64,000 nt of DNA, taken from NCBI GenBank assembly GCA_023055505.1, contig JALIRH010000023.1, positions 11,838,271 through 11,902,270 on the forward strand, read 5' to 3'. The notes beneath the pieces were generated by a model. The model was given only the letters and a program-made list of their open reading frames with translations, was not told the DNA's origin and searched no databases. Positions within the stretch are counted from its first letter, which is position 1. Each line of letters starts with the position of its first letter. A program made the translations under genes and the position numbers. This DNA is from Callipepla californica brunnescens (lineage: Eukaryota > Chordata > Aves > Galliformes > Odontophoridae). This document shows positions 48,739 to 58,727 of the stretch, in pieces.

Positions 48739-50149
48739 GTAGGTATATTCAAAATATTAACTCAAGTAGGAGAAGTCTAATAATCAAAATTTGTTCAGAT
48801 TCATGCATATTTTCAAAATCAAAATTTTGCTTGTTTTTATAATTTTTATTTATCTTTGAACTACCATTTCAGATTAATAATTTCCTATGAAATTACAGTT
48901 TGAAAGTTAAAATCACTTCTGTAAGAGGCTATCGATGTTAGAAAATTTAGTTCTGTGGTTACTTAACCATCATCATTACTACCTTACCCTGGGTTTATTG
49001 AAGTGGTAGGATTTGTCAGAGTTTGTATTTCCAATATGAAACTACTGAGCAAATGAAGAATTTCCTCAGAGATATTTTTGCTTCTGAAATGTTCACTATA
49101 CTGGCCACTGCTCAAGCGACTTCATCAGATAGAAAAGATGTTTGTAATTCATTTTGTCTTTGGCTGCCATACAGAAAGTATGAAACCTGATGCTAATGCA
49201 GAAAAGCAATATTTGAAAAAACGACTGTACTTCTGTGATTAACAGTATGTTCAGTGAAGTCACTTCCAAGTTTTCATTAGTATATATGAAGGAGCTGTTT
49301 CTCAAGTGCATTTCTGTTTGTTCTCTGCAGCGCTGCTTAAAATTTGAAGCACTTTATAGTCTTAAAAATCCACTTGCTTAATACAAAGGTTTCTTCTTGA
49401 GTTCAGTTTTTACTAAAAAGTTAAAATTCCAAAAGTATAGTTTTTTGTAGATGTCACAATTGCCCAAATATCTAACATCTAAAAATGAAGTGTTCCTGAG
49501 CTTATGGGCAGTGGTCCAGACCAATGAATGCTGGGTTTACAACTCAAAAAAACAAATAGATGATTTTTCTGAAATCCATGATAACATGGACTGCTAACGA
49601 AATTCTTCACTGCATTCCCATGATTAGAGTTTGAAGTGAAACCAGTGCTTGCGCTTCAAGCAAGTGAAAGACCAAGTCTTTTCACAGTTTTTGAAGAGAT
49701 TTTGCACATGATTATGATACAAATCTACTCTGTAAGCATAATTAAACTTTTCAGAAATTTACACTTAAGGAAGAAAAAGGCATTGGAAAAAATACAATGG
49801 TAGAAAGGGGTGAAAACACCCTGAATCAAGAATTTGGAGTTAGGAGAGCACTGTATTGTGATAATCCTCCCTGTTTGCTTAGAGAAGTTCAGAGCTAAAT
49901 AAACATTGTTTCAGAGCTGATGTAGTAAACTATCCTGCAGATTTAGTGATCTAAGTGCTGGCCTTTCAAGTAAGCAAGCATTGAATCTTTTTTGGTATCA
50001 GCCCTGGAAAAGAAAGATGTACAGCCCCTGAGATGTGCTTGTATGATTCCTTTTCCCACACAGGAATGTGAAGTTAGTAACTTAAGTATGAAGAATAACT
50101 GTTTTTGAATACCTGAGTAGCTCCAAAAAGTGATTTGAGGAGGAATGTT
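48739..50149. other. MPDZ-like intron, left part
   Basis: AT-rich sequence, nothing recognised. Confidence 0.65.
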
Positions 50150-50462
50150 TTAATTACAAAGCTATGTTTCAAAGCTATGACAAAAAGTAATCTGTCCCTT
50201 TGCTCTGTGCTAGTAAGATCTTACTTGGAGTACTACATCCAGATGTGGACTCCTCAGTATGGGAGAGACATGGACAACAAAGACCTGCTAGAGCAAATCC
50301 AGAGGAGAGCTGCAAAGAAGTTCCAAGGGGTAGAACACCTTTCTTATGTGGGCAGGCAGACAGACCTGGGAATGTTCAGCCTGGAGAAGAGAGGGCTTCA
50401 GGGAGACCTGAAGGAGGCCTTTCCATATCTAAGGCAGGGGTGTATAAAAAAGCAGGGGACAG
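50150..50462 (+). mobile_element. CR1 LINE fragment, 3' part of ORF2
   Basis: The plus frame reads LCSVLVRSYLEYYIQMWTPQ, then DLLEQIQRRAAKKFQGVEHL, then GMFSLEKRGLQGDLKEAFPY, the typical CR1 ORF2 C-terminus. It is interrupted at about 50462, and a CR1 3' end reappears at about 51285. Confidence 0.88.
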
Positions 50463-50691
50463 ACCCTTGACTTGCAGAATCAAACTCTGTAACCCAGAAT
50501 TAGGTTATAAAGCAGGTATACGTTTATTCAGCAGTGCGCATGTGCCAGGTACAGGGGGGATCACTCTGCCTAACTTGCACACTGACAAGCAAAAGCTCAT
50601 TACATGTAAAAGCCAAGTCCATATATGTTCAACAGATTTCCAAGAACACCTTTGCATACTGTCCTTCCTCCTTGTGCTTGTGCCATCCACA

Positions 50692-50725
50692 GTGGGGGGG
50701 GGTGGGGTGGGGGGGTGGGGAGGGA
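50692..50725 (+). repeat. G-run tract (G-quadruplex candidate)
   Basis: Runs of 10, 4, 7, 4 and 3 G separated by single T or A bases. This is enough for an intramolecular quadruplex on the plus strand. Confidence 0.85.
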
Positions 50726-50984
50726 GCTTCTCATGGTCATTGAATGAAGGCTCATCATTTTCCTTGCTGTCTACCTTTAACCACTTTGGGAGGGGCTCCC
50801 CTCTGATGGGTTTCTGGGTTCTGCTTGCTTTATAACATCTTATCTTTATTTAGAGTACTTGGTCTGTCTTATGTCTTCCCAGAGTCCTTGGTCTATCTTG
50901 TGTTCTTTCACTATATCATGTTTTCACATTTCTCCTGTAACTGACTCCTGCGATTTTCTGCCTCAATTCTCCCATTTCCTTTAA

Positions 50985-51010
50985 TCTAGCAGAGAGACGT
51001 GTCTGCTAGA
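50985..51010. repeat. Perfect inverted repeat (9-base arms)
   Basis: The arms TCTAGCAGA and TCTGCTAGA are separated by an 8-base loop (GAGACGTG). This lies within the LTR-like insert. Confidence 0.85.
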
Positions 51011-51284
51011 TTATTTTATTATTCTCCTGAAGAGGATTTGGGTTTTCCTTTAAGGCATTCTCATGGGCACTGATTATGGAAACTAAGATTGCTAGTCATT
51101 TCAATATTATCCAATTCTAAATGAGCAATACAATAGAGAACATAAAAGTAAACAGAAGTAGTACTAAAAGAACAATAATGGGATGACACAACTTATTCAG
51201 AATGCCAGTTGCAGTGGGAAACTGTTCAAATAATGCATTCCACCAGTGATGATTCCCATTCCCTGTTTATCTCTTTTGTGTGCA

Positions 51285-51372
51285 TGTTCCTGCTCATTGC
51301 AGGGGACTTGGGCAAGATGATGTTTAAGGGTCCTTTCTAACTCAAATAATTCTGTGCTTTCTGTGATAACAC
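51285..51372 (+). mobile_element. CR1 LINE 3' end
   Basis: It reads CTCATTGCAGGGGACTTGGG, then GATGATGTTTAAGGGTCC, then TTCTAACTCAAATAATTCTG and a degenerate TTCTGTGAT tail. This is the usual CR1 3' end. Confidence 0.8.
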
Positions 51373-54300
51373 ATCAAGCCATTCTTATGAGCTATGTTGG
51401 CTTCATTTGATTTCATTCAGAGATGCTCAGTTTTCATAGCTCAGGAATAAGCAGTCTGAGTTCCATATTGGTATCTCATATTTCCTTTTCTTTATGAAAA
51501 AAACCACAGATGTGTGGCCTTACCATGATACATTCTTTTTCACTTCTTACTTCACCTTGCTAGGAGCTCTTATATTTCTGGAATAATAAGGCTTTTTTTC
51601 AGCAGTAGCTGCTTTGTAACATCTGTCAGATGATTACAAATTTGAGTCAGAGTTCATCTGCCTTAACCTAAAGTTGATGAATTCCTGATAAAGAAATGGA
51701 AGATAGATCGCAATTCCATTTTCCATGCTTGTTAGTAATCACTGCTATAGACATTAAGAAGGATGAAATGATTTCTGAGGGAGGTATAAATGATGAGGAG
51801 GTATAATAAGTAATAAAAAAGAAAATGGGGGAGACAAAAAAAAACAAAAACAGCTCATACTTATTTAACTCCTTAAATATGCCTGTCATATTCAACATGA
51901 GACACTGACATTTGTTAACACAGTTGTAAATCGATGCTGCATCATACGCTTCACAATCAAGATCTTCTCCAGCACCTTCTGAAGATCAGACCCTCTTTTA
52001 TGAGTGAATATGGGTGATTCAGAAACTCATCATGACTGTGTTGCAACTTGTCAAGCATATAATAAGTGTTCCTCTGTTCTGCATGCATTGTTGTGTTTAC
52101 ACACATTTTCACTTGTACACCATTTGGTGTTTCCGTTGTCACTGCTGTCATTGCTAGTACATATCTTGCTGATTCAGGTGGTATCTCTCAAGAGGGGAAT
52201 CCAGAATACTTTCTCCTAAAAGCCACACAGCTATGGAAGCAAAGAAATGATTAAACCCCACATATATTTTCTGTCAAAGTTGAACCTCAGCTTGTCTTGC
52301 AGATGAGAAATACAATAGAATAGTAAAGCACTTAATTCTTTCCCATCCTCTTTATCTTTATACCTGTTTCATAGCATTTGTTTCTCTTACTCTTTTCCTT
52401 GTGACCTGTTAAGGCATCTGCCAGCCTCTTCTGGCAATTAACCATTCAGGTCCTCAGTAGATTTTTCTTTCCACCATCAAGTCAACATAGCTGACCAAAG
52501 GAGCTCAGCACCCTTCTTGTTGTGGCCATCTTGTCACATTAATGACATCATGGTATGTGATGAGCTGTTCAGGATGGTGCAGGTTATCTTCAGACACCAC
52601 TGTGACCTCCAAGAAGTGAGCTGCAGTACCACTCCAGCAAGTGATGGATTTGATTCACTGTGGGATTTCTGCCTATGGGTACTAAACAGGGAACAGCTTA
52701 TGGATAGGTGTGAAGTCCAGGGCCATTAGTACTAGCTGACCTTGCTGTATCTTATGGGAGGCAGGAGGAGCAAAGGCAGACACTTAGTAAAGGCAAACTT
52801 CTAATGTATGTGCTCACTAAAGCTTGAATTTGAAGCAGAGATAAACTTTGTGTGTTCCTTTTCATTTCAGTAGTAGCATGCAAAGAGGAGAGGAACTGTC
52901 ATGGGTGGTCAATAATATAGATTAATTTATTAAAGCAGTTAAAGAAACCTTTGTGGTTCACTGAACTTTAGCAAGCAAGAAATAATGATTAACTCCTACA
53001 CAGAAAGTACATTTTTTTTTTTTTGCAAAACACAAGTAAGTGTTCTACCTTATATTTATGAAATAGCTGAATCATTATTGGTACTGTAGACCAGAACAAA
53101 GAGCAAAATTAGTTACTGAATGTTCCTTTGAGGGCTTATAATTAGTCAGTTAGAATTGTAGTTAGACACTAGAATAGAAATAATGCAATTTTTTCAGTGA
53201 GCTGCAACAACTGCTAGCGATACTCTCAAAACTGGCCTCCACCAATTAGGTAACAATTACTCCATTTAGGTGCACAATTTTAAAATAGTGGACCAAACCC
53301 TTTTTATTCTCAATTCCTGTGCTGTACACAGAAATGGAAGTTTACCTACCAAAGAGATTTTTTGGGAGATGTTTGTAAGTAGCCTGTGATGATTTTGAGA
53401 GCATCCGTTAAGCTGCACCTTCAGAATCACCCAGGACAAGTTAGTTAGTTATTCAAGTAATTAAAATCTGTGAAGTATTCCAGAAGGTGTAGAACATCTG
53501 GTTTGCCCATCCTGTTAGCTGACATCTAATGCTGATGTTACACCAAAATTCAAGGTCAGGACCTTTACTACCCTTGGGCATTAGGACCCCACACAATTGC
53601 TTTGCGCTACCTGTATGAAAGGACTGGACAAGAGATAGGAAATTTTGGACACTCTGTACTTGATGATCACTCTCTGCTGTCTGCAATGGACTCAGTCTGG
53701 ACATCTATATTTCCTTTTCAGGAACTCTCCATTCTCCTATCTGTACTGTGCAACAACAGTTTCTTACTGCATTTTAGTATAAAAAAAGATTGCCCAGATT
53801 TTCTAATCAGTAAAAAAATTGCTTGCAATTCTGGTTTCTTTAATACAGCTGCCTTTCAAGGGAAAGTATATTGTTTTCTACTTATTTTTGCAGAGTAAAA
53901 TTTGTTGCATTCAATTGGGATGAAATTGATGAATGTAACTGTATGAGTGATGCATTTTCTCTCATTGAAATACAGCTTGTACTAGTTTTGGCTTTTATAG
54001 TGGCAGAGCATCATTACGGGCTTACTAAGATAGAGCTTCCACAGCAGCATTTGCCCTGTGGGAGTTTTGTGAGCACAGTATTTGCACTTTGCTCTAACTT
54101 TACACATTTGGAGTTGAAAATAGCTGAGAAGTGGTTGTGATTGTTTGCTAAAATTGAAGAACTTCTGAAATCATAATTCTATTGTTTTCCCTTTTCCGCT
54201 CCATTATGCTGCTAGACTTCATGAAATAGCTGTTCAATTTCTTGCCTGTTTCTTTGTGCTCAGGGAGCACACATAAATCAGTGATCTTCCACTGAGTGCT

Positions 54301-56366
54301 TGTTTCCCACTGAATGTTAACTCCTCAGCATTTCAGAATGTAAACATACTTTCTGTCAAGCACGTATAACTTGAAAAAAAAAAGTCAAGGCTGAGAAATT
54401 AATAATTAAAGTAGGAGAAAAAGCCTGATAGTCTGAGAGTGCAAATTAGAAATTTCTGTCAGAAAAAGTAGTGAGTTCTTCCTTTTCAGCATCCATATGG
54501 TGGATGGTAGGACACACTTTTGTGTATGTATTCTTTTTCCATCAGACTTAGTTCCTGTCAGACTTTGATCTAAGCTAAGCTGCTTGTGGGACAGCCGAAG
54601 GTTTCTGACATGACAAAGCCTGGTTATACTAAAGCTATGTCCTTCATTTGAATAGGCCTGTTCAGATCATAGTGTTCCTTTACCCATAGAGGAAATTTTT
54701 CAGGAAAGATTTTTCATGCCTAAATCTTCTTTGTTCCTCCCTCAGCAGTCTCTTGTGCCATTTCTCTTTCTGACATTCAAACCTGACTGAATTATAGCAG
54801 GGCTTCAGGAGTCTGCATGTTATTTGGCTGGTGGAACACGACTGTCTCAAGCTGTCCGGACATGCACGGTGATATGGAGGAAGGAGTTAAGCAGAGGATT
54901 ACTCCCTGCAGGTTACCTGATACACTGCAACATGTTTATGTGTCCAAACCCATGCAGTATTTTTAACTAAAAGCGTGGAAACCTGAAACACCTAGAGAAC
55001 CTCTGTTGAAAGTACAAAACCTTTTGCAATTTTATCTTCTAGAAACATATTAAACCAGCTGTTATTGTGATAATGATACTTCTCACTTCACAGATCTGTT
55101 TGTCTTAGTGCAAGGAGTCTGTTTTGACTGAAACAGAATTATATCTGTTACATACTTGCTGCTCTCAAAACATCATTTACTTTAATGTGGTAACTCAAAA
55201 AAAAAAAAAAAAAAGAAATCAAGAGCAGTTCAGCTGTCTAATTTGGTCACAAATGCATAGTTTTCACAAGCTACAAAAATTATTTGATTCTTTATTTTCA
55301 TCATAGCAGTTTTGGTGATTTTGAAGTCAGTGCCTACATGAAGTAGTCTTCCACATATCCATTCTTCACACCCACCAAGACATGACTAGAAGTCCTCATA
55401 TTACTTTAAACATGCCCACTTTATGGCAAGCAGAAAGTTAATCAAAGTACAGAGCCAGTTTGGAACAACAGTCAGAGGAAACTGTGTCAGTAATTTCTCC
55501 TTCATGAGCTGCCTGATGAGACAAAAGTCCTTTTGTTTTCTCCTGTGAAAGTCTCAGATCTAACTCTTTGCATATATTTTGCGTAATTCTGGATGCTAAG
55601 TTTCATTTTATAATTTATATTTTATTTTGTATTAGAACTGAAAGATGGTTTATTTAAATAAACACATTTAAATAAAAAGTTGCTCAGAATAGATTTTTGC
55701 TTTGGCTAGCAAATTTTTCTGACATTTTATATAAGACTATTTTACAGGTATTAGTTCTCTTTGGTAAAGAGACTGTGCTAGTCTAAATTTCTTTTAAATA
55801 CCATGCAGTTTGATTTATGTATTGCCACAAATACTCAGTGCTTCTGGCCTGAGAATTTGACATCGACATTCTATCCAAAATACATACTTGCAGAGAATTA
55901 GTCTTGCCGTTCTTTCTGTTGCTCTCAAAAATTCATTAGTTACAGGCCAAAATATTCAATAACTAATTATTTTTTATTAATATCCAAAATAAGTAATGTT
56001 TTTTTAATTCTGAGGTTATAACTTTATTATAAGTAATAAATAATAATAAGTGGTTTTTATTATTAACAGTAAGTAATTATCTTCAGCTTTGATTTAATTC
56101 TAGCTTCAACATACAGGATCTTTAAATCTGTAGTTGCTGGTTGATAGAACTTAACAGTAGAGACAAATGCTTTGGAAATTACTTTGTATGATACATATTC
56201 TAATAGGTTTCTGATCAGAAAATTCTGTGTACAGATAGAAATCCTTGCAGAATTCTATTTCTGGTAGAAATATAGTACTGATACTGACAGTATTCAGTAC
56301 CTGAAATTTTGCACGGGACAGAGATTTTATGGGTTTTTTCAAGATGAATTTTATGTTCCTATTCAG
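51373..56366. other. MPDZ-like intron, right part (5 kb)
   Basis: No exon is recognised. The human exon starting ITYVPAEHLEEFK should lie between 48738 and 56367, and I do not see it. The sequence has a T-run at 53013-53024, an A-run at 55198-55214 and several chance open frames (52004-52254, 53602-53898, 53871-54140). Confidence 0.6.
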
Positions 56367-56483
56367 CATCATGGAAATCTCAGAGCTTCAGGAGCATGAA
56401 GAGGGGAAAGGAGAAGAAAGAGAACTTCAAAATGCAGCTATCATTCAAAATACAGCTTTCAGTAACTGGAACCAGCCCAGAAA
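56367..56483 (+). pseudogene. MPDZ: MPDZ-like exon: linker before PDZ7
   Basis: The acceptor is TATTCAG and the donor GTAAGT. It reads IMEISELQEHEEGKGEEREL, then QNAAIIQNTAFSNWNQPR. The human counterpart is IPELPEREEGEGEESELQNT, then AYSNWNQPR. An 18-base in-frame tandem duplication (about 56431-56466) explains the six extra residues. Its phase (2) fits PDZ6 directly. Confidence 0.9.
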
Positions 56484-56955
56484 GTAAGTATAGATCTTGT
56501 ACAATATATAAGTTTTCTAATCTGAAATCCAAAATTTTTGAAACCTGGGATAGAGTTTAAGAGGAATAAGAAAAAAGAATTACTGCTTTTTATGTGTATT
56601 GTGCATTACAGGAGTAATTCACTGCTGATTTTTACTACTCTTGGGCTAACTCTCTGCTGTCTAATGCTTACTTAATTGCTTTGGTAAATTTGTCTTTATA
56701 GGCTTACTGTCTGTGAGTCAGAAAGAGGAGTTGAAGAGGATTAAAAGTTTTAATTAGAAGTCAAAGTAAATGGAACCAATAGCAGTTACAACTTTCTGAA
56801 CAACATTATAGATAACTCTCACCAAAATAGAAAGAAAAATTATCAAAGTTAATCCCGAATGTTTTTAAGTCATCATGACCATATTGGGGTCTCTGGTGGC
56901 TGGCACTGTCACATGTTAGTCTTCATTTATTTTGCTACTTGTCTATTAACAACAG

Positions 56956-57133
56956 GGTTGAACTTTGGAGAGAGCCTGGCGAGTCATTGGGGATCAGCAT
57001 TTTTGTAGGACGAGTTATGGGGAGTCACCTGAGTGGAGGGGAAATGATGAGAGTGATCTTTATCAAACACATCCTGGAAGACAGTCCAGCTGGCAGAAAT
57101 GGAATGCTGAAAACTGGAGATCGGATTATCGAG
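56956..57133 (+). pseudogene. MPDZ: MPDZ-like exon: first part of PDZ7
   Basis: The acceptor is AACAACAG and the donor GTACCA. It reads VELWREPGESLGISIFVGRV, MGSHLSGGEMMRVIFIKHIL, EDSPAGRNGMLKTGDRIIE. Human MPDZ reads VELWREPSKSLGISIVGGRG, then MGSRLSNGEVMRGIFIKHVL. SLGI is the carboxylate-binding loop. The IVGG step after it has become IFVG. Confidence 0.93.
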
Positions 57134-57149
57134 GTACCAACCAAATGCT

Positions 57150-57430
57150 TTTCAGTTGCAGTACCCCCAGCATCTCAGGAGTCGCTGAAATAGTTGTTTG
57201 CTCCTGGTCTGACCGCTCTGCAACTGACCCAGCTGGCACTTCTCGAGCCACGCAAGGTGTGCTGCTGCGTTACAAATACAGCAGCGCCATCTACTGATGT
57301 TTTTGTGCAGAAGTTTGAAGTGGTATTTACAACCCGAAGCAAAAATGGCTGCCTGTGTGTGCAGCGGCGTACAGAGCTGGTAGTTCCACCTACATTTCAT
57401 AGATCCAGAACGTGTAGTAAAAGGTTTGGT
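57150..57430. other. Unassigned GC-richer block
   Basis: CpG-containing sequence (for example CTGCTGCGTTACAAATACAG and TGCAGCGGCGTACAGAGC) that stands out from the AT-rich intron. It may be a diverged transposon. No family is recognised, and the 134-codon open frame over it (57194-57598) resembles no known domain. Confidence 0.3.
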
Positions 57431-57969
57431 AAGCTAGAAAGTTTTAAATTTGCATCCTGGATAGCAGCACAAATGCCTGAAGAACAAAAAATCATTAAAA
57501 TAAGTGCTAAATTTATCTCCCTCTTAAGTCTTACACAGTCCTCATCATTCTTGTACATTTTAGGAATTAAGTGCTGTTTTCTTCCTGCTGACATGTAGAA
57601 ATATGAATTTGGTACAGATATAGGACAACAATATAGGACAAGATGGAAGATTTTCCAGTTTAAAACAAATTAGAAAATCGTATTTTATGTGGTGGCCACA
57701 AAATTAATCATTATTCGTTGTCACTGAATATCTGGATTTTTATGAATGCAGTAATTGTCCCTGAGAATGCTGCTTGCAGAAGTTGATGTGGGTGAGAAAA
57801 ATTAGTACACAGTGTATATTCATGTGACTGTTTCTGAATGAATGATCCCATTTTTTTTAGTTGAGGCATTTTTAGACTTTTCTTTCTACCAGTGCATCTC
57901 ATATTTCAGATGTGGAAAGTTGCAGAGCTGTAGTGATACTGTTAATTCCCCATAGGTTTAGAACACTTT

Positions 57970-58126
57970 CTCTCTTTTCTCCCTCCCTCCCTCCCTCCCT
58001 CCCTCCCTCCCTCCCTCCCTCCCTCCCTCCCTTCCCCTCTTCCCCTCTTCCCCCCTTCCCTTCCCCTTCCCCTTCCCCTTCCCCTTCCCCTTCCCCTTCC
58101 CCTTCCCCTTCCCCTTTCTCTTTCCT
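57970..58126. repeat. Polypyrimidine tandem repeat, CCCT then CCCCTT units
   Basis: About 13 CCCT units (57979-58032) are followed by interrupted sequence and then about 11 CCCCTT units (58051-58116). The minus strand carries GGGG every six bases, so quadruplex and triplex structures are likely. Translated frames over it are artefacts. Confidence 0.95.
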
Positions 58127-58616
58127 CTATAATTACATAATACTCCATAATGAGAGTTTATAGCACTTAAAAGCTTCAGTTTTTAAATCTTATTAGATAC
58201 TGGGGAAGTGTGTTATTGTCAGATAAAATTTACAGGAAGTGTTATTTAACAAATACTGCCATTCTGTTCATAATGCTGTATTTCTTTTATTACATTGCCT
58301 TTGGGAAAACATAATGAGCGTGAACCATGATTGCTGAAATCCCCCCACCAACCCTTTAAAAAAAAAAAAACAACCTGTTTTTTTTTTTTTAAGAGTTCTC
58401 CAAAACTATGGAGAACATTTATTTGATGTCTTTCCAGTGCTCTGGGAAATCTCAAAGCTATGTGTAAGGGACATGAGGTGAAGTCATTAGAAACCCTTCT
58501 ACTAGTAACAGAGATTTGGGCTTAAGTTTTACTTGAAGTTCTCTGATCAGAGCCTGGAGTTGCTTCATGATTCTTGTAGCTTCTTGTGATATTAAGATAA
58601 GGCTTTCCAATTACAG

Positions 58617-58727
58617 GTGGATGGAACTGACCTCAGAGATGCCAGCTATGAACAAGCTGTGGAAGCCATGCAGAATGCAGACAATCCGGTAGTCTTTGTG
58701 GTACAGAGCATTATAAGCAGACCAAGG
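58617..58727 (+). pseudogene. MPDZ: MPDZ-like exon: end of PDZ7
   Basis: The acceptor is AATTACAG and the donor GTAAGC. It reads [20 protein letters not shown], then [17 protein letters not shown]. The human counterpart is VDGMDLRDASHEQAVEAIRK, then AGNPVVFMVQSIINRPR. It is open and phase 0 at both ends. Confidence 0.93.

Larger units (their letters stand above)
50463..51284 (-). mobile_element. Candidate LTR-type insertion inside the CR1
   Basis: About 0.8 kb of foreign sequence separates the CR1 ORF2 fragment from a CR1 3' end of the same orientation. Read on the minus strand it has a TATAAAG near 50830, an AATAAA near 50527 followed by CGTATACC, and a G/C-rich tract. These fit an old LTR, but I could not define TG/CA ends or a target duplication. 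The part from 51060 to 51284 is AT-rich and unassigned. Confidence 0.35.
57134..58616. other. MPDZ-like intron inside PDZ7
   Basis: Begins with an unassigned block of higher GC content (57150-57430) and contains the pyrimidine repeat at 57970-58126. No further exon is seen. Confidence 0.7.
32301..58727 (+). pseudogene. MPDZ: MPDZ (MUPP1)-like gene remnant, PDZ3 to PDZ7, with in-frame stops
   Basis: MPDZ is a large scaffold of 13 PDZ domains that organises tight junctions and membrane receptors. Twelve firm exons and up to three doubtful ones lie in the order of human MPDZ. They are PDZ3 (32301-32389, 32835-33030), a possible linker (34236-34325, 35102-35177), the first half of PDZ4 (36258-36404), PDZ5 (38188-38330, 40854-41063), a linker (42379-42537, 44460-44627, 45607-45724), PDZ6 (48540-48738), a linker (56367-56483) and PDZ7 (56956-57133, 58617-58727). 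Key matches are VDGTNHQGFTNQQAVDIL, GDRLMFVNDINLENSSLHDA, SNWNQPR and VELWREPGESLGISI. A TGA at 36366 and a TAG at 38235 break the frame. The second half of PDZ4 is missing, and so is the exon before the DIPEL-like linker. Nothing corresponding to L27, PDZ1 or PDZ2 is seen upstream. Retained introns exclude a retrocopy. PATJ (a paralogue) fits less well, because the PDZ7 wording is MPDZ-specific. Confidence 0.88.

Noticed and set aside
50200..50835. A 211-codon open frame on the plus strand
   Set aside because: It runs out of frame over a CR1 fragment and the adjoining insert. The CR1 protein is read in the neighbouring frame, and the length is due to chance lack of stops.
57912..58163. Open frames of 83 and 68 codons on both strands over the pyrimidine repeat
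   Set aside because: They are translations of the CCCT/CCCCTT repeat (repeated SLPP and GREGG units), not a protein.
32301..58727. Identity as PATJ (INADL) and not MPDZ
   Set aside because: The PDZ7 stretch VELWREP, MGS and FIKHILEDSPAG, and the SNWNQPR linker, follow MPDZ. The PATJ equivalent that I recall differs at these positions.
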